NCBI RefSeq assembly: GCF_009755225.1
Contig: NZ_WQKZ01000010.1
Coordinates: 30,173-94,172 of the forward strand
Direction: 5' to 3'
Source of the DNA: Hymenobacter ginkgonis
Lineage (GTDB): Bacteria; Bacteroidota; Bacteroidia; Cytophagales; Hymenobacteraceae
Length of the DNA: 64,000 nt
The notes under the pieces were generated by a model. It searched no databases. It saw only the letters and a list, made by a program, of their open reading frames with translations, and was not told the DNA's origin. The position numbers and the translations under genes are program-made. Each line of letters begins with the position of its first letter. Position 1 is the stretch's first letter. Positions 16,415-27,100 of the stretch are shown piece after piece.

Positions 16415-16897
16415 AAAAAGGGGGTTAGGCCAATGCGAACGCAAAGTTCCCCCAAGTACTCGCCGCATAAATGCAGCGAGTGTTTATCAAATTGTTGATA
16501 ATAAGCCTGCTGCATAACACTGAGGTAACTTGTCTGCCTTGCGCAGGTGTGGTGGGGTAGGGGCTACCCCAGCTTTTTTGGCCCAGCGTCGGCGGCAATA
16601 TTGCCGCCGTTAGGCCTGCTTATAAGTTGATTCTCACCGCGCACCGCGCAAGGATGCGCTGCTTTGCGCACGGCAATTGGGTAGCCAATGGGCGAGCACT
16701 ACCCCAACAAATCCCTACCCCCACTGCTTACAGCAACAGTTGCACTGGCAGCCGGCCGGTACAACTGCCCCGCTTTACACAGGGTAAAACCTGGGGTTCA
16801 ACGAGTAGCCACACGTGCTGGGCTAAGAAGCTCCGCCCGCCGCTCGTACCTGCATTCCTTTGTCTCACTCTAATCGCCCGGCCTTCCGCTTTCTAGT
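16415..16897. other. Non-coding gap between divergent genes, with a 20-bp perfect palindrome
   Basis: The stretch separates the divergent TonB-receptor gene and yicC. It holds a perfect palindrome at 16590-16609 (CGGCGGCAATATTGCCGCCG) and a G-rich word near 16553. I see no convincing TAnnTTTG promoter on either strand; the nearest plus-strand candidate is TTCCTTTG at 16853-16860. Short open frames here (for example 16627-16896) have unlikely composition and look non-coding. Confidence 0.5.
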
Positions 16898-17803
16898 ATG
16901 TTGTTATCCATGACCGGCTTTGGCCAGGCCCACCGCGAAACCGAACGCTACACCGCTACCGCAGAGCTGCGCTCGCTCAATTCCAAAACCCTCGACCTAA
17001 CGCTGCGCCTACCGCGTTTTCTACAACCTCACGAACTAGAAATTCGCCAGCAAATCACCAAAGCCCTGCTGCGCGGCAAGGTCAATTTTAACTTCGATTT
17101 CACCCGGCCCGCCACGGCGGCTGCTACCACGGCCCCCGTCCTCAACCGAGAGGTGCTGGTAGCCGCTTTCCACGAGCTGCAAGCCGTGGCCCAAAGCTTG
17201 GGCGTGGTGGCTAGCGAAGAAACCCTGCTCGCCGCCCTGCGCCTACCCGGCGTTATTCCTACGGCCTTCGAGGCCGCCCAGGCCGAGCCAGCCGCCGACG
17301 AGCCCACCTGGGCCGAGTTGCAGCCGCTGCTTATCGAAGCCCTGGCCGCCATGCAGCAGTTTCGCCACGACGAAGGCCAAACCCTTGAGCAGGAGATACT
17401 AGGCTATATCGCAACCATCCGGCAGCAGCTCGCCGCCATCGAGCTGCACGACCCGCAGCGCATCCTGCATGTGCGGCAGCGCCTAGCGACCCACCTCGCC
17501 GAGCTTACTCAACACGAGCAGTTCAACGCTACCCGCTTCGAACAGGAAGTACTGTATTACATCGAGAAGCTGGACATCGCCGAAGAAAAGGTGCGCTTAG
17601 CCGCCCACTTGAATTATTTCGAGTTAGCAATCCAGCAGCCAGATGAGGCCGTAGGTAAAAAGCTGGGCTTCCTGGCCCAAGAAATCGGCCGCGAAATCAA
17701 TACCATCGGTTCGAAGGCCAACGACGCTACTGTGCAACACTTGGTGGTAGGCATGAAGGAAGAGCTGGAGAAAATAAAGGAACAGCTCAACAACATCTTA
17801 TAA
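16898..17803 (+). CDS. yicC: YicC family endoribonuclease
   Basis: The 301-residue protein begins LLSMTGFGQAHRETERYTATAELRSLNSK, which contains the YicC N-terminal signature (MTGFG, then E-x-R-S-x-N-x-K). It ends with a DUF1732 domain carrying EEKVRLAAHLNYF, GKKLGFLAQEIGREINTIGSKAND and VVGMKEELEKIKEQLNNIL. Length and motifs are full and normal. Members of the family in E. coli and B. subtilis have been shown to be RNA-cleaving enzymes linked to sRNA turnover and stress. In many bacteria a guanylate kinase gene follows, but here the next gene is a small exported protein in an AT-rich island. Confidence 0.93.
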   Translation: MLLSMTGFGQAHRETERYTATAELRSLNSKTLDLTLRLPRFLQPHELEIRQQITKALLRGKVNFNFDFTRPATAAATTAPVLNREVLVAAFHELQAVAQSLGVVASEETLLAALRLPGVIPTAFEAAQAEPAADEPTWAELQPLLIEALAAMQQFRHDEGQTLEQEILGYIATIRQQLAAIELHDPQRILHVRQRLATHLAELTQHEQFNATRFEQEVLYYIEKLDIAEEKVRLAAHLNYFELAIQQPDEAVGKKLGFLAQEIGREINTIGSKANDATVQHLVVGMKEELEKIKEQLNNIL

Positions 17804-18124
17804 CCGGCCCGCTTTTTCAGTGGTGACGTAAGTGAGGCAAAAAAAGCTCTGCACCTTTCTGGTTTTAAGTTATAATTTTTAAAGAAAATTAAGCTTGTTT
17901 AATGTTGGGTTTACCTAATTTAAACAATAGCCTTTTCTTTAAAATTAACTAGTCAAAAACTTGTTTTGCAGCAAGTTATACATAGTCTACTGTATGTAGC
18001 TTAGTTGGTATCAGCCTACTTTGGCGCATGATTCACAAAAGAACTCAACTTGCATTTTATGTGTAACTTAGATTCCACAAACGAGGTAGTAGCGATTAAT
18101 CATCCATTTATTAAACCTTATATC
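17804..18124. other. AT-rich intergenic region with nested inverted repeat
   Basis: The stretch is markedly more AT-rich than the surrounding DNA. It contains a 12-bp perfect inverted repeat (17877-17888 with 17933-17944) enclosing a second one (17895-17902 with 17920-17927). Together these could fold into a long two-tier hairpin. No open frame of note is present. It forms the upstream region of the small exported protein at 18125; the closest promoter-like element is TACTTTG near 18018, one base short of the consensus spacing. Confidence 0.5.
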
Positions 18125-18667
18125 ATGAAAGCACTTGTACTCCTTGTTCTTACTTCTTGTACGAGCATGCTGATGGCAGCTCGTCCTGCTTCCGAAATAG
18201 AGTTGATAAAGAAGCGGGTGCTAAGCGAGCGCGTCGAAGTGCTGATTCCCAAAGGCTTCGAGGTAATGACTGAGCAGCAGATGGACTTTACGTACGCCCA
18301 CGCCAGCAGCCGCCCCAGCGTCGTATTCACCAATAACAACTTGGTGAGCTTGTCCTTCAACTACTCGGACAACGAGGCTGACCAAGACATGATACCGGTA
18401 TACGAAACCACGTTTGCCAAAACCTACCACAAGCAATATCAAAAGACCACCTGGTTTGGCGAAGGCGTGAAAGAAGTAGGCGGCCGCAAAGTAGGATTTT
18501 TGGAATATATGAAGCCCGAAATGGGTCACGAAGTCTACACGCTGGTGTTCTTCACCGACGTGCAGGGTAAGCTGCTCATCTGCACCTTCAACTGCGCCGA
18601 CCGCCAGAAGCCGGAGTGGGAGCCGTTGGCTAAAAAGATTCTGAATTCGCTGAAAGCTAACGGGTAA
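18125..18667 (+). CDS. Small exported protein of unknown function
   Basis: From ATG 18125 the protein has 180 residues and starts with a signal peptide (MKALVLLVLTSCTSMLMAA). A Cys at residue 12 lies in LTSC, but lipobox spacing and the downstream AA suggest ordinary cleavage rather than lipidation. The mature part has VEVLIPKGFEVMTEQQ, FNYSDNEADQD and a C-terminal WEPLAKKILNSLKANG. This resembles the fold seen in small bacterial proteins that measure or bind membrane-related ligands (PsbP/MOG1-like), which I offer only as a weak suggestion. The frame could extend to 18050, but those 25 residues precede the signal peptide. The gene and its flanks have lower GC than their neighbours, hinting at transfer. 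Confidence 0.65.
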   Translation: MKALVLLVLTSCTSMLMAARPASEIELIKKRVLSERVEVLIPKGFEVMTEQQMDFTYAHASSRPSVVFTNNNLVSLSFNYSDNEADQDMIPVYETTFAKTYHKQYQKTTWFGEGVKEVGGRKVGFLEYMKPEMGHEVYTLVFFTDVQGKLLICTFNCADRQKPEWEPLAKKILNSLKANG

Positions 18668-18840
18668 GGTGCTACTATAACTATCCTAGTGACTTTTATA
18701 ATTACGCGTTAAGTAAGTGCTATTTATAGTTATAAGAAATTATTTTATGTTATATTATGCTATGTTAAGCTATTTTATCTATCCCAGTGTTTGATGTAGG
18801 AGATTAATTATTAGCTAAGTCGTATTACTAGTGAAGGGTG

Positions 18841-18875
18841 AGCCCCGGCCGGTTATCGGTCGGGGCTTTTTATTG
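18841..18875 (+). terminator. Rho-independent terminator
   Basis: A GC-rich hairpin (AGCCCCGGCCG with CGGTCGGGGCT) is followed by TTTTTATT on the plus strand. It lies about 175 bases after the small exported gene and just before the convergent VanZ-M28 gene. The 18668-18840 stretch in between is AT-rich with no gene seen. Confidence 0.85.
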
Positions 18876-18903
18876 GGCCAGGGGGTAGGGAAAAGCAGCA
18901 AGG

Positions 18904-20619
18904 CTACGGCCGCGCCCCCGAGGCATTCAGAAAATCGCGCACCAATCCATAAGCCCCCGCAAAACCGGCCAGCGACAACGCCGCCGGCCGGTCATTGATA
19001 TCGTGATAGGCCAAACTGCCGCCGCGGGTGTACAAGAAAAAAGCTGGCACACCCACCTGCGAGAAAGGATAGTGGTCGGAGTTGGCGGCCGCGCCCCGCG
19101 CCGTGAGGCGGGGTAGGTAACGGTGGGCGTCGTTGAGAGCGGTGAGGCGCTGAAAGGCGGTCGGCAGTAGCCGGCCGTTGACAACAGTAGCGCCTTCCTC
19201 GCCAGTGCCGAGTAGGTCGAGGTTGACCAAGAACTTTATGTTGGAAAGCGGTACCAGCGGGTGTTGCACAAAGTAGGTGGAGCCCACCAGCCCCGCTTCT
19301 TCGGCCCCAAATAGCAGAAACACGACCGAGCAGGCCGGCCGGTTTTCGGGGCAGGCGTAGTAGGCGGCCAGTTCTAGCAGCAGCGCTACGCCGCTGGCAT
19401 TGTCGTTGGCACCGGGAAAATAGACGTTCTTGCCCATCATGCCGAGGTGGTCGTAGTGCGCCGACACTACCAAGAAGCTATCGGGCTGCGCGCTGCCCCG
19501 CACTATGGCTGCCAGGTTTTGGGTAGGGTAGGCGCGTTTGAGGTCCGCATCGACCCGCATGTGAACCAAGCGTCCATTGTGCCAGCGCGCCGCCAAAACC
19601 TCCAGGCGAGGCTGGTAGGCTTGGGTGGCCGCCAGCGAGGCCGTAAGCTTAGGTACGAGGGTAACCCAGGCGAAAGCAGAATCCAGGTGTTGTTGCAGTG
19701 CTATGGGCAAGGTGCTCAAGCGCGCCTGTTGCTTGCCGGTAAGCAGCAATGTGTGAAATTTGACCTCGCGACGCAGCCAAATTTGGGCCGTATCAGCGTT
19801 CGAAAAAAGGAGCGAATCGAGCTGTAAGGGCTTGGCAAAAGTGGCACGGGTAGCAGCAGAGTTAGGCGCTGCGATATAATCGCGGCCAGGTTGCAAAGTA
19901 GGTTGGCCCGGTTGGAATAGCGGCTTGTCACTGACCTCAAGTTTTAGTTTACCCGGAAACGTGTTCACATCCAACGTAAATGGCTGGGTAAAATCCGGCG
20001 CCAACGGCTGCAAGCCTAGTTGGCGCAGTCGGCCACGCAGGTAGGCGGCAGCGCGGTGCTCACCCTGCTGCACGTAGCCGCGCCCATGCATATTGGGGGC
20101 AGCTAGTGCTTCAATGGTGCGGCGGGCGCGAACCAACTCCACGCCCTGCGCCCGGCCCGTATGGGCAAAAAAAAGGCTGCTACCCAAGAGTAGCAGCACA
20201 AGTAGCGGCGCGGCCAAGCGGCTTCGGTGCCACCAGCGCCAGCCGCCGCTCACAAGCAGCAGGGCCAGCGCCGCCCCCAGGCTATCGCCAAGCAGGTCTG
20301 ACCATTCGGCGTGGCGGCCGACGTTCATCACGTATTGCAGTACCTCGATGAGGGCGCCAAACAGCACGCAGCTCAGCAGTACCGGGGCCGCTGCGTAGCG
20401 CGCCAACACGGGCCAACGCCCCTGCCGCCGCAGCGAAAACCAACTCAGCGCAGCCAGCACGGCAAACACCCCGGCGTGCGCCGCCGTGTCGAACGACAGC
20501 AATTCCCACTCGGGCGTGCGGGGCATTTCTTGGGCCGGCGTAAGGGTGAGCACCAGCATCACCACCACCCAAAGCAGGGGTAGGGCCGCGTACGGCTTGC
20601 GAGTTGGCAGTGGGGTCAT
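18904..20619 (-). CDS. VanZ-like membrane domain fused to an M28 zinc aminopeptidase
   Basis: The 571-residue protein starts at ATG 20619 (MTPLPTRKPYAALPLLWVVV). Residues 1-130 form a VanZ-like four-helix domain with LTLTPAQEMP, SFDTAAHAGVFAVLAAL and EVLQYVMNVGRHAEWSDLLGD. A fifth hydrophobic segment (LLVLLLLGSSLFFAHTGRAQ) follows. The rest is an M28 peptidase with zinc ligands in VSAHYDHLG, GANDNASG, FGAEEAG, NLDLLG and SDHYPF. M28 enzymes remove N-terminal amino acids from peptides outside the cytoplasm. The junction helix looks like the signal peptide of a formerly separate peptidase now serving as an internal anchor. In Bacteroidota a VanZ-family gene often sits beside gcvH, as here. Confidence 0.88.
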   Translation of the reverse strand: MTPLPTRKPYAALPLLWVVVMLVLTLTPAQEMPRTPEWELLSFDTAAHAGVFAVLAALSWFSLRRQGRWPVLARYAAAPVLLSCVLFGALIEVLQYVMNVGRHAEWSDLLGDSLGAALALLLVSGGWRWWHRSRLAAPLLVLLLLGSSLFFAHTGRAQGVELVRARRTIEALAAPNMHGRGYVQQGEHRAAAYLRGRLRQLGLQPLAPDFTQPFTLDVNTFPGKLKLEVSDKPLFQPGQPTLQPGRDYIAAPNSAATRATFAKPLQLDSLLFSNADTAQIWLRREVKFHTLLLTGKQQARLSTLPIALQQHLDSAFAWVTLVPKLTASLAATQAYQPRLEVLAARWHNGRLVHMRVDADLKRAYPTQNLAAIVRGSAQPDSFLVVSAHYDHLGMMGKNVYFPGANDNASGVALLLELAAYYACPENRPACSVVFLLFGAEEAGLVGSTYFVQHPLVPLSNIKFLVNLDLLGTGEEGATVVNGRLLPTAFQRLTALNDAHRYLPRLTARGAAANSDHYPFSQVGVPAFFLYTRGGSLAYHDINDRPAALSLAGFAGAYGLVRDFLNASGARP

Positions 20620-20644
20620 CAGCGTAAAAAGGGGGGTAGGACAC

Positions 20645-20691
20645 AAAAGAGCGCCACGCCGAACGGATAATGGTTCAAGGCATGGCGCTCA
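20645..20691 (-). terminator. Terminator after gcvH
   Basis: The arms 20649-20660 and 20679-20691 pair over about 12 bases (GAGCGCCATGCC with GGCGTGGCGCTC on the minus strand) and are followed by TTTTG. The hairpin lies in the 98-base gap between gcvH and the VanZ-M28 gene, so the latter probably has its own promoter or depends on read-through. Confidence 0.75.
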
Positions 20692-20717
20692 GAAAAAGCA
20701 AGGGGGTAAGGGTCGAA

Positions 20718-21098
20718 TTAGGCGCCAATAAGCTCGCCGTAGGTTTCGGCGGTGAGCAGGTCGGCGAGCTCGCTGGCGTCTTTCACCGACATTTTCACAA
20801 TCCAGCCGTCGCCGTAGGGGTCCGAGTTCACAGTTTCGGGGGCGTCGGCGAGCTTGGCATTCACTTCCAGCACCGTGCCGCTGATGGGGCTGAACAGGTC
20901 CGAAACCGTCTTCACGGCCTCTACCGTGCCAAATACGTCGTGCTGCGCAATGTCTTTATCAAGGGTATCAATATCCACATACACAATGTCGCCCAGCTCG
21001 CGCTGCGCGTGGTCGGTGATGCCGATGGTGGCCGTATCGCCGTCCACGCTAATCCATTCGTGGTCTTTGGTGTAGTGCAGGTTAGCTGGAAGATTCAT
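20718..21098 (-). CDS. gcvH: Glycine cleavage system H protein
   Basis: The 126-residue protein is a full-length lipoyl carrier. Visible motifs are HYTKDHEWISVDGDTATIGIT, DIVYVDIDTLDKDI and the lipoylated Lys63 in GTVEAVKTVSDLFSPISG, ending with WIVKMSVKDASELADLLTAETY. It shuttles the aminomethyl group between P, T and L proteins during glycine breakdown. ATG at 21098 (MNLPANLHY) matches the family; an extension to 21128 is unlikely. It lies between sprA and the VanZ-M28 gene, away from other glycine cleavage genes, a position common in this phylum. Confidence 0.97.
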   Translation of the reverse strand: MNLPANLHYTKDHEWISVDGDTATIGITDHAQRELGDIVYVDIDTLDKDIAQHDVFGTVEAVKTVSDLFSPISGTVLEVNAKLADAPETVNSDPYGDGWIVKMSVKDASELADLLTAETYGELIGA

Positions 21099-21142
21099 TG
21101 GGCAAGGAATGAGGTAGTGAGAAAGCAAATGCGTGCGTGAGG

Positions 21143-21150
21143 CAAAAGTA
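21143..21150 (-). promoter_or_regulatory. Candidate -7 element for gcvH
   Basis: The minus strand reads TACTTTTG, a full match to the Bacteroidota -7 consensus TAnnTTTG, 45 bases before the gcvH start codon. No TTG is found at the expected -33 position, so this is a half-site call. Confidence 0.45.
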
Positions 21151-21185
21151 CGTAGGGGGCGGGGCTTCCTCCCGCACCCTACCCC

Positions 21186-24100
21186 TTATTGCAAGCTGTA
21201 GCGCAATTGCAGGCCGCCTTCGGTGGTAGCATTGCGGAAGGCGTTGCTCACGCGGGGCTGGGTAATGGTTTGGGTGAAGTAGAACTGCAAGTTCAGCCGC
21301 GCGTTGAGCAGGTAGTCGATGGTGGGGCGTAGCTGCACTTGCAGCGAGCCGTTGGTAATCTGGCTGCTGGCCACGCCGGGGTCGCCCACCACGGCCGGCG
21401 TGCCGGCGGGGTTGGTGGGGGTGCCGGGCACCGCCGGAATGGGGTCAATCGAGTTGATGATACTGCGCTGAATGGTGCTGTTATCGCGGATGCTCATGTC
21501 GAGGCGGGCCGTGAGGTTGTTCTTGAGCGTGCGCTGCTCGCCGCCCACCCGGAAGGGCAGTTTGAAGCCAGTGGCCGCGTAGCCCAGGCCAATAATGAGC
21601 TCGGTGGTGTGCAGTTCGGTTACCTGGGCGTTGGTGGTGTTCAGGGCCAGGGCGCGGCTCGAGTTGTACTGGATGCGGCCCGTCACGCTGTTCACCGTCT
21701 GGAAGTTAACGCCAATGAGCGGGGCCAGGCTTTCGATGAGGCTAATCTGCCCAATCACATAATACGGCACGTACTGGCCCGTCGAATTGAGGGCGTAGGG
21801 AACGGCCGCGGGCGTGGTGCCATTGAAGAAATCGGGCGCGCTCGGGTACTGCGTGGTGGTGGTGTAGCCGCCCAGGTTGTAGATGGACGAGTAGGCGTGG
21901 TTGAGTGTGAACGAGCGGAAGATGTTGCGCACACCCGGCAAGTCGGCAAAGCCGTTGTAATCGAGGCGCCAGTTGGGCAGCGGGAATTCCTTAAAGGGAT
22001 TAAACTTCTCGGGCTCGTAGCCCGCCGACGACTTGCCGTGGTACGCATCGAGGAAGCTTTGGATAAGTACTTCCTGCGAGTTGTAGCTGTATAGGCCCTG
22101 CACCGTGCGGGTCGTGCCGTTGGCATCGGTGAGGGTCGTAAATGGGTTGGCCTGTTGCAGCTTTTGCTGCACGTACTGCCGGTTTTGCACAAAGCGGTTG
22201 AAAGCCTTACTCATCTCGCCGTTGGCACTCAGGTCGCCAAAAAGCGTCTGAATCGTGATGGTGCTCACGCTGAACGAGCCCGTGCCCAGCGCCTGCAAGG
22301 GCGCGAGGCGGCCATCGGCGAAGGGGGTAAGAGTGCCGAGCTGCTGGTAGGCAGCGGTCAGCGTGTCAATGCCACGGCGGTAATAGGCCTCATTGTTGCG
22401 CACCAACTGCCGCCGTAAATCGAGCTGCACATTGAAGCCCCGGAACGGCTCCAGTGTGGTGCGGGCCGTGAGGTTTTCGGTCAGAATATTGGAGAGCGGC
22501 GTATTTAGGTACTGGCTTTGGTCGGTGTACCAGCCGCGCGAGTTAGCCAGGTTATAGAGCTCATCGGTAGAATACTGCTGGCCCAAAATAAATGGCACAC
22601 CCGGTGCCAGCGACCCGCGCTGCAAGCCAAAGAACTGGGTGGTGGGCAAGTAGCCAGGTAGCAACGTGCCATTCGAGCGGGCATAAGTGAAGTTGATGCT
22701 GCGTGCCGTCATCACGGCCCGGAGGACAGACTTTACGAAGCGCAAGGGGTCTTTGCGTGCCGTGTCAGGAGCAGTAGGCCGCGGCGGCAAGTTGGGGGTA
22801 GGGTTCGGGTTATTGGGGTCGAGCGCTGGCCGCCGGGTTACTACGGGTGGCGGCGCGTTATTGATGATATTTAAGAACTTGACCTTATTATAAAGCTTTA
22901 CCAAGTCAATTTTGCCATTGGCGCTCAGTTCGGCGTTGTTCTGAATCGTATTGCCCAAGTTGAGGCGGTACGTGGTAGTATCGGTGGGGTCTACCGTGCC
23001 ATCGGCTAGCAGGCGCGGGGTGTTAGAAGTAGCCCGCAAGGCCGTTGAAGCCGCCTGCCAGGAGTAGTGCGCCGAGTAGCGCGCATCGGCCGAAAGCCAG
23101 TCGGTGAGCGGGAATTTATCGAGGGGTAGGCGGTAGGTGATGGCCGCCGTTTGGTTGAAGTTGGTGGTACGGCCGCCGCGCATTAGGTTGTCGCGCAGCA
23201 GCTTTTGATTAAGCTGGGCGTCGGGACTGTCGCCGATGCTGCGGCCTACCCCCTCGTCAATCACGCCGCGGTTGGTGGCGGTGTAGTCGAAGATGAGTGC
23301 CTTGGTGAGGTCCCACTTCAGGTCGTAAATCCGGTTGATGTAGAAGGATTTATAATACACGCCGTCGATGCCAGCGGTGGTGGGTAGGGTGCCGGGCTCG
23401 GTTACACGCTGCAAAAACCGCTCGTTGTAGCGCCGGTCCAGGTCAGTGCGGAACGAGAAACGCGAGGGCAGCGGCGTGAAGTTTACCTCCTTGAAAATCT
23501 TGAGGTAGGGATTGTCCAACGCCTTGAAGTTGGCAAACGGCGTGAAGTTGCGCGGCGTGGTTTGGTACACGTAGGCCAGGGCCGCCGTAAACGAGCGCGT
23601 GTAGTCGCTGGCCGTGTTGATGTCGGTGTGCTTGCGCTCGGTAATGGCGTAGCTCACGGCCACGTTCTCAATATCCCAGGGGTGCTGCTTGGTTTGGGTG
23701 GGGCTGCGCTCCTTGCGCACGTTCAGCAGCGAGATGCTGCGCGTGGTAGTGCGGTCCACCACCAAGTCGCGGTAGGCCGCGGCCGAGCCAGCATCCTTAA
23801 ACTTCTGCACGCTTTGGTCAAGCTTGGTATCGGGGTCGAGGGGGTCGTACTGCGGCGTAATGGTTTGGCGGCCCACCTGCACCAGCACCGGCACCTTGAG
23901 GTGCAACTGGGAGGGTAGGAATTTTTCGGCGGCTACGGTGGCGTTCAGGTCACCGCGCAGTACGTCGGCGGTCGAGCGCTGCTGGGCTTTGTCCTGCAAG
24001 CCCCCAAAGCCTACCCCGATGAAGGAGCCCGTAGCCGTGATGTTAGCCAGGTCGGCCAGCTTCACGTTTAGGCGGGCGTTGGCGGCCCAGCCACCTTGGT

Positions 24101-27100
24101 TGTCGAAATCGAATACCCGGAACTCATCGGCCCACAGGTTCACCGACTTGTCGCCGGCATCAAGCGGGGCAGTGGCCGGGTTCAGGATACCAATCATGCA
24201 GCCCTGCACCTGCGAGAGGTCGGGGTTGCCGATAATCACGACCACACCGCCATTGGGCAGCGGCTTTTTATACGTGTAGGGCAGCACGTAGCTGACGCCC
24301 GGCACGCCGTTGGTGATGTCCAGGTTGCGGGCCGCTTTGGCGTCGATAAAATCTTGGAGCGTCAGGTCGATGTTGTTGACTTCGGGCCAAATTTGGCTCT
24401 GGTCAGTAGCGCCGGCTTTGGTAATAGTCAGCGGTAGCGAGTACTCGTAGTAGTTCTGGCTATAGTCGGTGCCGATGCGCACGAAGGCCCGCACGTCGCC
24501 GTCGCGCAGGTTGGGGTCCTGCGAGTCGCCGTGCAAGTACATGCGCAGACGCTTGTAGCGCAGTAGGTTGGTCGAGAGGTTTTTATAAGCCGCTTTAGCG
24601 TAGCCATCGCGTAGGTTCGTAACGCTCAGCCGCAAGCTCTGCTCGTTTTGCTGCCGCGAAACGGCCGTCGAGCCATACTCCACGTCGCGGGTGATATTGG
24701 GCGGCGTCACGTACGGAATGGCACCGGTGAGGGCCGCGGACGAAATGCCGTTTTCCTCCACGCTCACCGTCGAAATGCTAAAGGCGTCGGCATCAGTCGC
24801 AATCCCTACCCCCGGCTGCGCGTTCGGGTCCACGATGCGGCTGAGGTAGCGGCGCCACTGGTTGGCCACAAACTGCGGCTGCACCATGCGCAGCACCACC
24901 GGCTGCCGCCAGTTCGACATGTACATGCGCATAAAGCGGATGTTTTTAAAGCCAAAGTCCTGGTTGCCATTGCCTTCAATGCGCTGATACTCGCGAATGG
25001 GAATGCGGAACTGGTACCACGTTACGGCATCGGCGGCGGTGCCATTCGGCGGAATGGCGTTTACCTTGTCGATGATGTAGTTCTGGCCTACTTGCAGCTG
25101 GCCCGGCGCCAGGTGAATGGGGTATTCGTAATACTGCTCCGTGTTTTGCACCACGTTATCGCGGTTCAGGTCTTCCTTATCGGGGTAGGCCGTGGAGCTG
25201 AGCTGCGAGTTTTCGGGTGAGTTGCCCTCGTAGTTGTCGTAGTTCTTGTAGCGGCCCAGAATCTGGGTGTTGTTCTGGTCGTAGGTCGGGTCGAGGTGGT
25301 GCAGGAAGTTGTCGCCCGAGGGGTCGGGGAGGGCACTGTTGAATTTAGCTTGCTCGGCGACGTCATTCAGGCCATCGAGGCCGATATCCTGGCTGGCGCG
25401 GGCGCCGGCCGTAGCATTAAACGCATCAGTCAGAAACTGCTCGGTCGTGACGTTGCCCCACACTGTGGGCGTCGTATTGTTGGCTCCGCCGGGTACGGGT
25501 AGGCCATTCTCAAACTCGTGCTGGTTTTGGTCGCGCAGCACGTCCTCGCTCACGTTGCCGAGGTTGATGAAAAGGTCGCCGCCCGTGGTATTGTTAGTAG
25601 GCGCGTTGCGCGGGTCGGTGTCATTTGTGCCCTGGCGGCCATCAACTAAGCCATTCGTGCCGGGCAGGAAGGGGTCGAGCAGCCAAAATTCCAAGTACTC
25701 GACGTTGGCATTGTCAAAGTCCGTGTCGAACGTGATGGCCCGCGAAATACCGCCAAACTTACTTTCTGGTAAGCCGGCAGCTTGCGTAAAGTGGCGGCCA
25801 TCGGTATCGACGGCTGGGTTGTAGTTGTACGGCCCCCGCTCGCCGGGGAAATATGCCATGTCGAAGGTGTACTCGTAGCCATTGCCGGTGGCGCCCAGGT
25901 CTTTATTCGGGAAAATCTCGTTGCGCGGGATGCCGCGCGTGTAGTTGTTGCTCAGCGTACTAGCCGCAATGCCGGCCGGCACACTGGGGCCGCCGGTGTA
26001 GTAGGTCTGGTCGACGGTGTACCAGGCTAGCTTGGCACGGCGGTAGCCATTGATGAGGTTGTCGATGTTGCTGCCCGCGATGGGGGCAGGCGTGGACGCC
26101 AGCCGCCAGGCCGGAATGGCCGCCAGCCCGCCCAGCGTGTAGGGCGTGCGTGCGTTCTCAAAGTCGTCGAGGTAGCTTACGCCGTTTTCGCCCCGGCCCA
26201 GCTGCGACTGCCCTGCAATGAGTTTGGCCACTTCACCGGTGAAGGCTACCGTCGAAACTTCCTTGGTGGCCAGGAACGGCAGGCGGTCCACGAGCTTGGT
26301 GAGCACCCGGCTGTCTTTGCGCAGGCTGATGTCGGCCCCCAAAATTGTATTGTTGGCGGGCTCGTCGCCGATGGCCACGCGGTTGATGCCCGGCGCCTGG
26401 TTTTCCAGGATGTGCATGGCCGTACCGCCCAGTGTAATATCTTTATTAAGAGCGTAGTCGAGGCGCGTACCCAATAGCTTGCGGGGCTGCACCTGCACCA
26501 AAGCGTTTTTCTCGAAGTCCACCCGCAGCTCGTTGGCCGAGTTGAGGTAGGCCGCGTTCAGAATTTTAACCTTGGCCTGGTCGTAAAACACCTGGTAGTC
26601 TACCCCCTCCGTCAGCAGCGTGCTACCCGCGTACACTTTCACTGAGCCCTGCGCCACCCCAATGCCGGGCAGCGTGATTTCGTCGGTCGTTACGCCCTGG
26701 AAGCGCCCACGCAGGTAAAATTTATCTTTGGTTTGCTGCTGCTGGGCGTCGCTCTGCGTTTGGTTATACAGCGCTTGGTAAACGTATTTCTGCGCCAGCG
26801 CCAGCTCGGCGGTGTTCGTGGTGTCGAATTGCGCCTTCAGGTACGAGCCAAACGGCTGCACGCTCGGGAAAATAATTTTACCCAACTCGGGGTCGATGGT
26901 AACGCCGGGGAAAAAGTCGAAGTTGCCGTCGGCGTTGCGGTCGTTGTTAGCATTCACCCGGTCTAGCCCCAGCACCTGAATCAGCGGAATATTTTGCACC
27001 CGCTGGCCTTCCTTCAGCGAAATCAGGTCCACCCCCGTGATATCGTCTTTGTAAATAATCTGGAGGTTGAAGTTGTCGCGGTTCACCTGCGACGTGTTCA

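Noticed and set aside
16627..16896. 89-codon frame before yicC
   Set aside because: No family resemblance, poor composition and no start signal; it also touches the yicC start.
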